Source of the DNA: Chitinophaga caeni
GTDB taxonomy: Bacteria; Bacteroidota; Bacteroidia; Chitinophagales; Chitinophagaceae
Assembly (NCBI RefSeq): GCF_002557795.1
Contig: NZ_CP023777.1
Coordinates: forward strand, 682,001-746,000
DNA: 64,000 nucleotides
Direction of reading: 5' to 3'
The position numbers and the translations under genes were made by a program. Shown here one piece after another: positions 36,183 to 45,488 of the stretch (position 1 is the stretch's first letter; every line of letters starts with the position of its first letter). Under the pieces are notes generated by a model that was not told where the DNA came from, searched no databases, and saw only the letters and a list, made by a program, of their open reading frames with translations.

Positions 36183-37091
36183 CTATTTAGTAATATCCCT
36201 GAAAATATCTTCCAGTGATGTCGAATTGCTCTGCAAAGAAAGGATGTTCCTGTTATTTATCAAAGCAAATTGCATCAGGTTTTTCTTGACACTATCTATA
36301 TCCCCGGCAAAAATCTGCCAACCCTGGCCTTGAAATACCGCCACATCACTGACGCCATCTATAGCCATCAACTCTTCCCGCTTCACCGGGTCCCCAAAAC
36401 TTACCACCAGGTAGCCTCCTTTATTTTGCCGGTTACGCAGGTTATTGATATTATCATCAGCTATAATATGACCTTTATTTATGATAATGACCTTCCCGCA
36501 TAATGCCTCCACCTCTTGCATGATATGGGTGGACAACATCACGGTTTTATTCTGCCCGAGGGATTTGATCAGGTTCCTGATTTCTGCCAATTGATTCGGG
36601 TCAAGACCGGATGTAGGTTCATCCAGGATCAGTACAGAAGGGTCATGCATCAAGGCCTGGGCAAGACCCACCCGCTGCTTGTACCCTTTAGACAAGGCGC
36701 CTATTTTTTTATGTTGCTCCGCACCTAAGCCCGTCATCCCGATCATCTCATCGATCCGCTGCTTTTTGCGGCTACCAAGCTGGTGCATATCCGCGATAAA
36801 TCCCAAGAATTCCTTCACGTACATATCGTAATAAAGGGGATTTGATTCTGGCAGGTAACCGACCCTTTTCCTCACTTCCATAGATTGCGCGGCTACGTCC
36901 AAACCATCTACCTTGGCGCTGCCATGGGATGGAGGGAGATAACCGGATAAGATTTTCATCGTAGTAGATTTACCTGCACCGTTGGGGCCAAGGAAACCGG
37001 CAATTTCCCCTTTTTGTAAGCTAAAGGAAATATTGTCGATAGCTTTCTGTTCCCCGTAAAGCTTGGTAAGTTGTACTACTTCTATAGACAT
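36183..37091 (-). CDS. gldA: Gliding-motility ABC transporter ATP-binding protein GldA
   Basis: A 302-residue ATPase: Walker A GPNGAGKST, signature LSKGYKQRVGLAQAL, Walker B VLILDEPTSGLD and the H-loop LSTHI. Overall sequence and the C-terminal domain match the GldA group of Bacteroidota, which works with the permeases GldF and GldG. Those are not in this window, so the complex must be completed elsewhere. Requirement of this transporter for gliding varies among species. Confidence 0.87.
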   Translation of the reverse strand: MSIEVVQLTKLYGEQKAIDNISFSLQKGEIAGFLGPNGAGKSTTMKILSGYLPPSHGSAKVDGLDVAAQSMEVRKRVGYLPESNPLYYDMYVKEFLGFIADMHQLGSRKKQRIDEMIGMTGLGAEQHKKIGALSKGYKQRVGLAQALMHDPSVLILDEPTSGLDPNQLAEIRNLIKSLGQNKTVMLSTHIMQEVEALCGKVIIINKGHIIADDNINNLRNRQNKGGYLVVSFGDPVKREELMAIDGVSDVAVFQGQGWQIFAGDIDSVKKNLMQFALINNRNILSLQSNSTSLEDIFRDITK

Positions 37092-37196
37092 GGGCTTTTT
37101 TTGAGTGCACTAAAGTACGGCAAAATTTGCAGTGATGGGAGCCTAATACCGGGGCAAGGTGGAATTTTATCAATTTCTTTACAAAGTGAGGCGGCA

Positions 37197-37232
37197 AATA
37201 AAAAACCGGGAGCGCAGCCTGCGCTTACCCGG
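37197..37232 (-). terminator. Intrinsic terminator of the DUF4332 gene
   Basis: A two-part stem (CCGGG/CCCGG outer, AGCGCA/TGCGCT inner) is followed on the minus strand by TTTTTTATTT. It lies 20 bp past the stop of the gene at 37252. Confidence 0.8.
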
Positions 37233-37251
37233 CTTTAATTACTTGTAGGGC

Positions 37252-37659
37252 TTAATAAGTCACGATCGGCGGTAGGCTCTTGGCCTGTTCCACCATTTCG
37301 GCTACTTCATTGGCCGAAGGCATCCTGCCTACCAGGTTCTTCTGGGCATTCACCTCGGCTAATTTCTTATGAAGGTTTTCCGGAACCCTATTTCTTAACT
37401 CCTTAACGGTATCTACGCCGGAAGCTTCCAATAATTCGGCAAACTGGCCACCAACGCCCTTGATACGCATCAGGTCGGCATGGTTGACCCACTTCAGGAT
37501 GAAGCCTTCCGCGAGTCCGGTAGTAGCTGCTAATTTGGAGCGCCCGCTCTTGGTAGCCCCATCTTCTAATAATTTCTCGACAGTATCGATACCAACACCT
37601 TTTAATTTGCTGGCATAATTTTCCCCGATACCTTCAATGTCAGTAATTGCATAACTCAT
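37252..37659 (-). CDS. DUF4332 helix-hairpin-helix protein
   Basis: A 135-residue protein (start at 37659; an ATG three codons upstream is possible). It consists of two helix-hairpin-helix-like repeats: ITDIEGIGENYASKLKGVG near residue 5 and LMRIKGVGGQFAELLEASG near residue 60. Such tandem repeats suggest DNA or nucleotide binding, but the function of DUF4332 is not established. It is a single gene with its own terminator. Confidence 0.82.
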   Translation of the reverse strand: MSYAITDIEGIGENYASKLKGVGIDTVEKLLEDGATKSGRSKLAATTGLAEGFILKWVNHADLMRIKGVGGQFAELLEASGVDTVKELRNRVPENLHKKLAEVNAQKNLVGRMPSANEVAEMVEQAKSLPPIVTY

Positions 37660-37862
37660 AATAAACACATTATAGTTTGAATATACATAAATTGAACAAC
37701 CTTTGCTTTAAAATAATGTTAATTAGCCAAGAAATGCAAAAAAAATTACCAACTTAATCATTACCTTAAAACACTTACCGAGATGATCTCTTGGGAGAAT
37801 GCAACCTATTATCGTATAACGTGAACGAATATACGTGAATGTATATTTCCTAGTACAACTCT

Positions 37863-37870
37863 TACATTTG
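37863..37870 (+). promoter_or_regulatory. -7 box (TACATTTG) of the M23 peptidase gene
   Basis: A perfect Bacteroidota TAnnTTTG box ends only 4 bp before the ATG at 37875. Transcription would then start at or within a few bases of the start codon, giving a leaderless or near-leaderless mRNA. Direct repeats of ACGTGAAYG lie at about 37820-37840, just upstream. Confidence 0.5.
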
Positions 37871-37874
37871 TAAC

Positions 37875-39584
37875 ATGAAGCGATTATTTATTGGAATTTG
37901 TTTATGTTGTTTGCCGGCACTTTCTTGGGCACAATCGATGCCCCGGGAGAATTATCCGAAGGATTATTTCAGGAATCCTTTGGAAATACCAATCATGCTA
38001 GCAGGTAACTTCGGGGAGTTAAGACCGAATCACTTCCACTCAGGTATCGATATCAAGACTCAACAACGTGAAAATTTAAGGGTGCATGCCGCCGCCGATG
38101 GTTACGTTAGCCGCGTGAACATCTCCCATACCGGCTTCGGGCACGGCCTATATATTACGCATCCAAATGGTTATACTACGGTGTACGCCCACCTGAACGA
38201 GTTCTATCCAGAATTGGCGGAATACGTCAAACAAAAACAATACGCGCAGGAAAGCTGGGCCATTGACCTGCAACTACCACCCGGAAAATTCCCTGTAAAG
38301 AAAGGGGATTTCGTTGCGTTGAGTGGTAATACCGGCGGCTCCCAAGGCCCACACTTACATTTTGAAATCAGGAATACCGAAAGCGAAAAACCGCTTAACC
38401 CGATGCTTTTCGGCTTCGATATACCCGACACGAGGGATCCGGAAATTTACAGGCTCGCCATCTACGATCATCATAAAAGTATTTATGAACAAACGGCTAA
38501 ATTACTGGCGGCGAAAAGAACCGCTAACGGCAAGTACTCTTTGTCGGCCCCGGTTGTGCATGTTTCTACGGATCAAGTGGTATTAGGTGTTGGCGCTATT
38601 GACCGTCAAAGTAACAGCCCCAACCCGAACGGTATCTTTGAAGCGGTTTTAAACTTGGACGGCGCCCCGCAAATCGGTTTCCAGATGGATGAAATCGGTT
38701 ATGATGAAACCCGGTACGTGAACGCCCACGTAGATTATAAAATGCGGAAATCAGGGGGTAACTATGTACAGCTGTTGTATGCTTTACCGGGTAACTTCCT
38801 CGGCATTTACCACGATTTAAATGGTAAGGGGGTTATTGATTTATCGGATAGAAAAGTCCACCCTGTTTCTATCGATGTAATGGATGCATACGGGAATACT
38901 TCTTCCTTGTCTTTCTCATTGCAATATAATGGCGCTGCCATAAAAGAAGCTGATTGTGCGAACCAGATGTATCCCGACTCCAGGAATATCTTCGAAAACA
39001 ACCAGGTGGAGTTTGATCTTGCAGAAGGCGATTTATACGATGATATCTGTTTTTCGTATTACCAAGTTCCCAGCAAGTCATCACAGGCACTGTCTGACGT
39101 GCAGCATTTGCACGATGCGCGGGTGCCGGTTCACCGCTTTTTTAACGTCAGCCTGAAACCTACCAAGATCATCGATAGCAGTTTGTACAGCAAAGTTGTA
39201 ATGAAACGTTCCAGCTATGGAACCGGGAGCGCGGCAACTTCCTATGCAGACGGCTGGTTTACAGCGCGGTTTAGAGACCTGGGTAATTTCCACTTGGAAC
39301 TCGATACCCAATCGCCCAAAATTACCTTGCTTGGCGGCTTGAAACAGGGGGCCAACCTATCGAGGTATAAAAGCATTAGTTTTTCGATGTCCGACAATAA
39401 CGGCATAGAAGCTTACAGGGGTGAGATCGATGGGAAGTGGGTCATGTTTTCCCGCAGGAGCAATAGATTAACCTATACTTTCGATGAGCATTGTCCCGCA
39501 GGTTCCGGGAATCATACATTAACAATGACCGTGACTGATATCGTGGGCAACAGCCACACTTATACGTATAAATTTAAAAGGTGA
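37875..39584 (+). CDS. M23 (LytM) family metallopeptidase, catalytic type
   Basis: A 569-residue exported protein. Signal peptide MKRLFIGICLCCLPALSWAQ is followed at 33-170 by a LytM domain with a complete zinc site: His55 and Asp59 in HFHSGIDI, His106 in VYAHL, and the HxH motif GPHLHFE (His160, His162). The remaining 400 residues are beta-rich (several Ig-like or jelly-roll-like stretches) and probably bind a partner or the wall. It should cleave peptidoglycan cross-bridges in the periplasm. The Bcp gene follows 7 bp later. Confidence 0.92.
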   Translation: MKRLFIGICLCCLPALSWAQSMPRENYPKDYFRNPLEIPIMLAGNFGELRPNHFHSGIDIKTQQRENLRVHAAADGYVSRVNISHTGFGHGLYITHPNGYTTVYAHLNEFYPELAEYVKQKQYAQESWAIDLQLPPGKFPVKKGDFVALSGNTGGSQGPHLHFEIRNTESEKPLNPMLFGFDIPDTRDPEIYRLAIYDHHKSIYEQTAKLLAAKRTANGKYSLSAPVVHVSTDQVVLGVGAIDRQSNSPNPNGIFEAVLNLDGAPQIGFQMDEIGYDETRYVNAHVDYKMRKSGGNYVQLLYALPGNFLGIYHDLNGKGVIDLSDRKVHPVSIDVMDAYGNTSSLSFSLQYNGAAIKEADCANQMYPDSRNIFENNQVEFDLAEGDLYDDICFSYYQVPSKSSQALSDVQHLHDARVPVHRFFNVSLKPTKIIDSSLYSKVVMKRSSYGTGSAATSYADGWFTARFRDLGNFHLELDTQSPKITLLGGLKQGANLSRYKSISFSMSDNNGIEAYRGEIDGKWVMFSRRSNRLTYTFDEHCPAGSGNHTLTMTVTDIVGNSHTYTYKFKR

Positions 39585-39591
39585 GTAATAG

Positions 39592-40059
39592 ATGATGCAT
39601 TTAAAAGAAGGTGATAAAGCGCCTGTTTTCAAAGGAAAAGACCAGGACGGCAATACAGTTAGCTTGTCGGATTTTAAAGGGAAAAAGGTTATCCTTTATT
39701 TTTACCCCAAGGACGATACCCCCGGATGCACAGCGCAAGCCTGTAATTTGAGGGATCATTATCCACAATTAACAAAAAAAGGATATGTTGTAATCGGCGT
39801 CAGCATCGATGATGAAAAGAAACATCAAAAGTTTATCAACAAGTATGATTTACCTTTTACATTGCTGGCTGATGATGATCATAAAATCGTGAACCAGTAC
39901 GGTGTGTTCGGTGAAAAAAAATTCATGGGCAGGACATTCGAGGGCACGCATAGAACAACTTTTCTCATTGATGAAAAAGGGAAGATTGCCAAAATAATTA
40001 CGAAGCCAAAGACCAAGAGCCATACCGAAGAAATATTGGAGTTTTGGGAAGGACAATAA
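39592..40059 (+). CDS. bcp: Thiol peroxidase Bcp (peroxiredoxin)
   Basis: A 155-residue atypical 2-Cys peroxiredoxin. Peroxidatic Cys46 and resolving Cys51 lie in PKDDTPGCTAQACNLRD, the five-residue spacing of E. coli Bcp. Other family segments are LYFYPKDDTPGC and VIGVSIDD. It reduces hydroperoxides with thioredoxin. A start one codon later is equally possible. It probably shares the transcript of the M23 peptidase and ends before a bidirectional terminator. Confidence 0.95.
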   Translation: MMHLKEGDKAPVFKGKDQDGNTVSLSDFKGKKVILYFYPKDDTPGCTAQACNLRDHYPQLTKKGYVVIGVSIDDEKKHQKFINKYDLPFTLLADDDHKIVNQYGVFGEKKFMGRTFEGTHRTTFLIDEKGKIAKIITKPKTKSHTEEILEFWEGQ

Positions 40060-40098
40060 ATAATAATGGAGCAAGGATTTTGGACATCGGGGCAATGC

Positions 40099-40160
40099 AT
40101 TCAAAAAACGAACCCAGGTTTCGAACACTGATAGCTTGAAAGCTCGAACCAGCATAATCC
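40099..40160 (-). repeat. Second copy of the terminator-associated repeat
   Basis: On the minus strand this carries AGTGTTCGAAACCTGGG followed by TTCGTTTTTTGAAT. That matches the tail of the terminator at 30707-30752 (AGTGTTAGAAACCCGGG, then CTCGTTTTTTGAAT) with only three differences over about 30 bp. The hairpin partner is poorly conserved here, so it may no longer terminate. Confidence 0.55.
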
Positions 40161-40200
40161 AGGGTCCTTGAATTAATTTAGCAAAGACATACATAAACTA

Positions 40201-40233
40201 AAACGCCGGAAAATTAATTTCCCGGCGTTTTTT
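40201..40233. terminator. Bidirectional terminator between bcp and gldJ
   Basis: AACGCCGG and CCGGCGTT arms with an AT-rich centre are flanked by A residues on one side and six T residues on the other, so it can serve both convergent genes (ends at 40059 plus strand, 40256 minus strand). Confidence 0.8.
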
Positions 40234-40255
40234 GTATAATTATAATCTTGGCATT

Positions 40256-41785
40256 TTATCTTTTCTGGCGTTGCTTACGGAACAAGTTACCTGTTTTAAA
40301 GCCATTACCTTCAGGAGAACCTACGCGATCCATCGCGCAACGGAAACCTACAGTATTCGTACTCATATCCTGTTGCATATAGCGGCGTGTTCCGGGAGAT
40401 AACCAATAAGGACGGTCATTCCAGCTACCACCTTTAATTACGCGGGATTTATCATTTACCAACGACGTAACGCCATAGCCGTATTCAACCTGCGATAAGC
40501 TATCACCATCCAGGTAGTTAATCACATCACCTTTTTGATAGTTCAGGCGGTGTGCGCTTTCTTCATCGGTAACATAACGCATCTTGATATTACCTAAGCT
40601 ATCTTTTTCCGCTTCACCTTCCCCGTTTTTAAATACGGTTTGGAACTTGTTACCGCGGAAGTAGTTGAAGTCATCACCATCAACCGGCGTCATTGGCCTA
40701 TAAACATCATTTACCCACTCACTCACGTTACCACTCATATTATATACACCGAAAGTATTGGGATAATATGATTTCACCGGACCGGGGATAGAAGCGCGGT
40801 CGTTCAAACCACCCGCGATACCCATGTTATCACCGGAGCGGCGTTTGAAGTTGGCCAAGAACTGTCCTTGCCAATGACCGCGTCGTTGTTCGCGCAGGCC
40901 ACTATTATTTACATTCCAAGAATAGATTTGGCGATTCATGATTAACTCCTCACCGCGTTTACCTTCTTTCTTGGAAGGGCTTGGGTTCTGACCTATATAT
41001 CCCAAGGCAGCATATTCCCATTCAGCTTCGGTAGGAAGGCGGTAATCCGGTAACATGATACCATCTTCAAATTGTGCCGAGCGGGGAGAGCCATCAGGAT
41101 TGGTAAATACTTTTTTATTGGATTTTGAAATTTTCCCGGGGGTACCTTCGTACAAACCGGCGATATACGCTTTCGTATCGAAAGTATTGTCATCTGCCTG
41201 GTCCATGATATCCACCTTGGAAATCAAGCCGGCATCCATCAATAACTTTTCATTTACACGGTTGGAACGCCATTTACAATACTTGGTAGCTTGTTCCCAA
41301 GTAACACCGACAACCGGGTAATCATTATATGCTGGGTGGCGGAAATAATATTCCAAGAGCGGCTCGTTATAAGCCAGTTCACTACGCCAAACCAAGGTAT
41401 CCGGTACAGCTTGACGGTATACTTCAGGGAATGATTCCCCGTACACGCGGCTCAACCAGTAGAGGTATTCGCGGTAATGAACATTGGATACTTCCGTTTC
41501 GTCTATATAAAAAGAAGATACGGTAATGCGGCGCGGGATGTTATTCCAATCACCCATCACATCTTGTTCGGTTGCTCCCATCACGAATGTACCACCTTGC
41601 ACAAATACCAATCCGGGACCAGTTTTCTGTTCTTTATTCTGGGCTACCATGAAGCCACCCATCTTAGGGTCGTTATAGTTCCATCCGGTAGCAGATGACT
41701 TCGCATATTTCCCATTTTTATGACATGCTGAGAATAGCAAAGCACTCGTACCAAGAAGTAGGGAAAAGGCGGTTAATTTACGCAT
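40256..41785 (-). CDS. gldJ: Gliding motility lipoprotein GldJ (SUMF1-like)
   Basis: A 509-residue lipoprotein (LLFSAC, Cys20/21) built on a formylglycine-generating-enzyme-like fold: GLVFVQGGTFVMGATEQD, DETEVSNVHYREYLYWL, YRLPTEAEWEYAALG, and MSGNVSEWVNDVY near the end with VIKGGSWNDRPYW. The combination DVMGDWNNIPRRITV is characteristic of GldJ rather than GldK. GldJ is needed for gliding and for stability of the GldKLMN motor. It is divergent from porU-porV, and the association of gldJ with porU and porV is also known in Flavobacterium. Confidence 0.88.
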   Translation of the reverse strand: MRKLTAFSLLLGTSALLFSACHKNGKYAKSSATGWNYNDPKMGGFMVAQNKEQKTGPGLVFVQGGTFVMGATEQDVMGDWNNIPRRITVSSFYIDETEVSNVHYREYLYWLSRVYGESFPEVYRQAVPDTLVWRSELAYNEPLLEYYFRHPAYNDYPVVGVTWEQATKYCKWRSNRVNEKLLMDAGLISKVDIMDQADDNTFDTKAYIAGLYEGTPGKISKSNKKVFTNPDGSPRSAQFEDGIMLPDYRLPTEAEWEYAALGYIGQNPSPSKKEGKRGEELIMNRQIYSWNVNNSGLREQRRGHWQGQFLANFKRRSGDNMGIAGGLNDRASIPGPVKSYYPNTFGVYNMSGNVSEWVNDVYRPMTPVDGDDFNYFRGNKFQTVFKNGEGEAEKDSLGNIKMRYVTDEESAHRLNYQKGDVINYLDGDSLSQVEYGYGVTSLVNDKSRVIKGGSWNDRPYWLSPGTRRYMQQDMSTNTVGFRCAMDRVGSPEGNGFKTGNLFRKQRQKR

Positions 41786-42000
41786 GCGATACGGCTTTTT
41801 ACAGTATTATATAGGTAAACGCAAATTTAATATTTTTTATTTTATATCAAAAAATATTAATTTGTAATTAAATGCTTTTAAAAGGCTACCAGTCTTTAAA
41901 TCAAAGTGTTAGCTTCGGATTAAATTAATACTTTTTATATTAATTTTATGCATTATTGATCAATCTGACCAGATTCCGGTCCTATAGGGATTCTGACCTT

Positions 42001-45000
42001 ATGAAAACGTCTTTTACCGCATTTTATTATTTATTCTCTTTCTCATTTCTTGTCCTCTGCGGTAAAGAAGGGTACGGATCGAATCACCTTGAAGGTAAAA
42101 ATACTGTTTTTAGGGATACTTCCATATTGAACTTCGGTTCTTGGTTTGAAATTAATATTACCGAACCGGGCGTGTACCGGGTCAATATTAACCAATTGCA
42201 AGCCGCGGGCTTTTATACTAGCAGGACCCGCTCTTCCTTGCTGGGCTTATTTGGCAATCCCCCGGGAATGGACCAGGTAGAAGTGCCCGGCGGGAAAATA
42301 AATACGCTACCGACGGTATCTTATCTATTAAATGACGGCGGGGACGGTTGGTTAGATCCGGGCGATTATTTCCTGTTTTACAGCCCGGGCGTTCAGCCTA
42401 CCAGGATCGACAGCTTCAATGCAAGCATCCAACACCGGTCGAATCCCTTTCAGAAAAAATTATCCTATTTTATTTCATTACAAACAGGGGGAACACAGGT
42501 ATCAAAACTTCCCGCGTTAACAACTTGGCAATCAATCCAGTCGAATTTCGATTTTTACAATTTTATCGAGATAGACTCTGTCAACCTGTTAGGCAGCGGT
42601 AGGGAATGGTTCAGCGCTCCCTTTGTAAACCGGGCTTTCAAGTTAGAGGGCTTGGCTCATAATATCACCAAAGCCAAGATAACACTACGTTTAGTGGCAA
42701 GGGCAGCGCAAGCAACCAAATGCATGTTCCAATTGGGAAACTTTAACCAGTATGTTGATTTGCAAGCCATAACGGGAAACGCTTTGGATAATTACGCACA
42801 ATCCAGCACAGTTACATGGGAAACGGGGGCCATTAATTCCGATGGAAACGCCAAGTTACAATTTCAAGGCGCCAACAGCGACAAGCTCTGGCTGGACTAT
42901 ATCGGGGTACAATCCAGGTCAGCACTTACACAACAGGCCGGGGAAACTAAAGTTTTCCTAGATTTTTCATCCTGGAAAACCGGCAATACGCAATTCAGGG
43001 TTCAATCCGCAGCCCCGGGCGCCAGTATTTGGGATATCAGTGACCTTAACCATCCCGTGGAAATGGCTTTGACCGAAGAATCCGGTCAATTTGCCTTTGT
43101 TGCCAATACAGATCATCTGCATACTTATTTAATATTCGACCCGCGAGCCGTTAAAACGCCGGGATATATTGGAACTATTTCAACTAAAGCACTACCTGCA
43201 ACCGCGGATTACCTCATCATATGCCCGGAAGAATTTAATTCTGCCGCCCAAAGATTAGCAGGGCTTCATAGGCAACAGGGACTAGCAACGGCCGTTGCCA
43301 ACCTGGAGGATATCCGTTATCAATACGGGGCTAACTCGAACTCCCCCGTCGCCACAAGGAATTATATTAAAGATGTTTACGGGCGGAGCGGGGGAAATCT
43401 TCAATACGTTCTCTTGCTTGGAGATGCCGATTACGACTACAACGCTACCCGTAATACCATACCTACCTGGGAAAGCTTAGAATCGTTAAATCCCCTTTCC
43501 AGTTTTGCAAGCGATGATTTTTACGCGGTACTCGAACCCGGCGAAAATTTTGAGGGCTACAACGTCAAAGATTTGGATATCGCCATAGGGCGATTACCCG
43601 TAAATAGTAAAAACGAAGCAGAACAGCTCGTCGACAAAATAATTGAATACGTTCAACATCCAGGAATAGGCCCCTGGAAGAACCGTATTACCTTTGTTGC
43701 GGATGACGAAGATCAAAATTTGCATTTAGAGTACGCGGAAGCCTTATCCCAACAGGTTGAGGCGCTGGATTCCGCGCTTTTCCCGGAAAAAATCTACCTG
43801 GATGCATTCCAACAGGAACCTATCGCGGGTGTCCCAAAATATCCGCAAGTAGTCCGAAACATTGCCGACGGCATGACTTCTGGCAGCTTAATTTGGAACT
43901 ATACGGGGCACGGAGGGATCAGCCAGTTATCGCAGGAATCGGTGGTAGACTTACAGACTATTACGACCTGGGCTACCCGCGGGCATTGGCCGTTTATGAT
44001 TATGGCAACCTGTGAAGTTGCCCCTTACGACAATCCCGCTGCCCGCAACCTGGGCGAAGAATTACTCAGGATGAGCCCCAACGGGGCAATTGGCGTTATG
44101 GCCAGCACGAGACCTGTTTTTGCAAACGCGAACTTCAACCTGAATCAATATTTCCTCGACGCCTTGGTATCGGGTATACCCAATGGAAATGGAATCGGGA
44201 AAGCCGCGATGCAAGCCAAGAATCAAATTTACCGGCAGCAAGTGCAGCCGGTTAATACTTCGAAATTTGCCCTGTTGGCTGATCCGGCCTTAGCCTTGGC
44301 GAAGCCTAAATTCAAGGTAAGGGTAAGCGGTATTTTTGATAGCGATGGCCAACCGGCAGACAGCCTGGCAGCCTTGGGAACATACCGCGTGAAAGCATAT
44401 ATCGAGGGTGATTATGGACAGGTAAACCAACAATTTAATGGGAAAGTTGATATAAGAATATCAGGACCCTTGCAATTAAAATATACCCTTGGAAATGATG
44501 TTGGTAGCCTAGCGGTAGGCTTCGCAGATGGGAGGATTCCTATTTTTAATGGCCGGGAATTCATCAGAAATGGAGAATTTAATTTTACATTCGTGTTGCC
44601 AAAAGACCTGGCATTGCACGCCGGTTCAGGAAAAATGATTTTCTTTGCGCAAGATTCTTTAGAGGATGCTTCGGGTGTAGGGGCAGGTTTCCACCTGGCT
44701 AACATGGTTTCAACAAGCCCTGCCCGGGACCTGGAAGGGCCGGGAATAAAAGCTTGGCTAAACGGGCCGTATTTTGAGCCGGGAGACGATGTTGGTAGGG
44801 ATGTAATGCTACATGTTCAACTTTTTGATACCAGCGGGATAAATATCAGCGGGCAAAACGGGCATAATATTACGATTTGGTTGAATGAACCTCAAGACAG
44901 TATACAGTTGAATGATTATTTCAAAGCAGATATAGGAAGTTTTACCCGTGGATCAATAAATTACCCATTGTTTCAATTGCGGGAGGGCTGGCACACACTT

Positions 45001-45381
45001 ACTATTAAAGCCTGGGATTCATACAATAATTCCAGCCAGTATAGCGTATCTTTTAAGGTTATTTCGCAAGACGATGTGCCGATCTCGGGAGCAAAGGTTT
45101 ACCCCAATCCTTTCGAAGAGCAAACAACTATAGCGTTTATCTATCAAGGATTGTCAACTAGCTTGGATTTAGATCTCACAATATTTGATATTGGTGGGCG
45201 GATGATAAGAAATATTAAAAGCACAATAAATACACAAGATGGACGTTATCAGTTGATTCCATGGGACGGTAGCGCCAACTCGGGAGCAAAAGTATCTCCA
45301 GGGATGTATTTTTATAGAATACGGGTTAAAGAGCAACAAGGCCGGCAGAAAAGTTTGACTGGTAAGATAATAGTGTTATAA
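42001..45381 (+). CDS. porU: Type IX secretion sortase PorU
   Basis: A 1126-residue protein, starting at 42001 with a signal peptide (MKTSFTAFYYLFSFSFLVL); a longer frame back to 41956 lacks signal character. A gingipain-like C25 peptidase domain carries His637 in WNYTGHGG and Cys671 in IMATCEVAPYDN. The C-terminus (from about residue 1033, KVYPNPFEEQTTIAF, ending GMYFYRIRVKEQ) is a CTD/FlgD-like beta domain. PorU removes the C-terminal signal of type IX cargo and attaches the cargo to the cell surface, working with PorV encoded next. Confidence 0.92.
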   Translation: MKTSFTAFYYLFSFSFLVLCGKEGYGSNHLEGKNTVFRDTSILNFGSWFEINITEPGVYRVNINQLQAAGFYTSRTRSSLLGLFGNPPGMDQVEVPGGKINTLPTVSYLLNDGGDGWLDPGDYFLFYSPGVQPTRIDSFNASIQHRSNPFQKKLSYFISLQTGGTQVSKLPALTTWQSIQSNFDFYNFIEIDSVNLLGSGREWFSAPFVNRAFKLEGLAHNITKAKITLRLVARAAQATKCMFQLGNFNQYVDLQAITGNALDNYAQSSTVTWETGAINSDGNAKLQFQGANSDKLWLDYIGVQSRSALTQQAGETKVFLDFSSWKTGNTQFRVQSAAPGASIWDISDLNHPVEMALTEESGQFAFVANTDHLHTYLIFDPRAVKTPGYIGTISTKALPATADYLIICPEEFNSAAQRLAGLHRQQGLATAVANLEDIRYQYGANSNSPVATRNYIKDVYGRSGGNLQYVLLLGDADYDYNATRNTIPTWESLESLNPLSSFASDDFYAVLEPGENFEGYNVKDLDIAIGRLPVNSKNEAEQLVDKIIEYVQHPGIGPWKNRITFVADDEDQNLHLEYAEALSQQVEALDSALFPEKIYLDAFQQEPIAGVPKYPQVVRNIADGMTSGSLIWNYTGHGGISQLSQESVVDLQTITTWATRGHWPFMIMATCEVAPYDNPAARNLGEELLRMSPNGAIGVMASTRPVFANANFNLNQYFLDALVSGIPNGNGIGKAAMQAKNQIYRQQVQPVNTSKFALLADPALALAKPKFKVRVSGIFDSDGQPADSLAALGTYRVKAYIEGDYGQVNQQFNGKVDIRISGPLQLKYTLGNDVGSLAVGFADGRIPIFNGREFIRNGEFNFTFVLPKDLALHAGSGKMIFFAQDSLEDASGVGAGFHLANMVSTSPARDLEGPGIKAWLNGPYFEPGDDVGRDVMLHVQLFDTSGINISGQNGHNITIWLNEPQDSIQLNDYFKADIGSFTRGSINYPLFQLREGWHTLTIKAWDSYNNSSQYSVSFKVISQDDVPISGAKVYPNPFEEQTTIAFIYQGLSTSLDLDLTIFDIGGRMIRNIKSTINTQDGRYQLIPWDGSANSGAKVSPGMYFYRIRVKEQQGRQKSLTGKIIVL

Positions 45382-45431
45382 TATTTCTATACTTTAATAA
45401 AAATTAAAATATAATTAAGATGTAAATGGCT

Positions 45432-45461
45432 TGATTATATATAAATTACACATTATATTTA
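45432..45461 (+). promoter_or_regulatory. Candidate promoter of porV
   Basis: TTG at 45432-45434, a 19-bp spacer, and TATATTTA at 45454-45461 (one mismatch to TAnnTTTG). It lies 27 bp before the start codon, in the 107-bp AT-rich gap after porU, so porV may have its own promoter. Confidence 0.45.
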
Positions 45462-45488
45462 CATAATATCAATTAAATCCAATTTTGC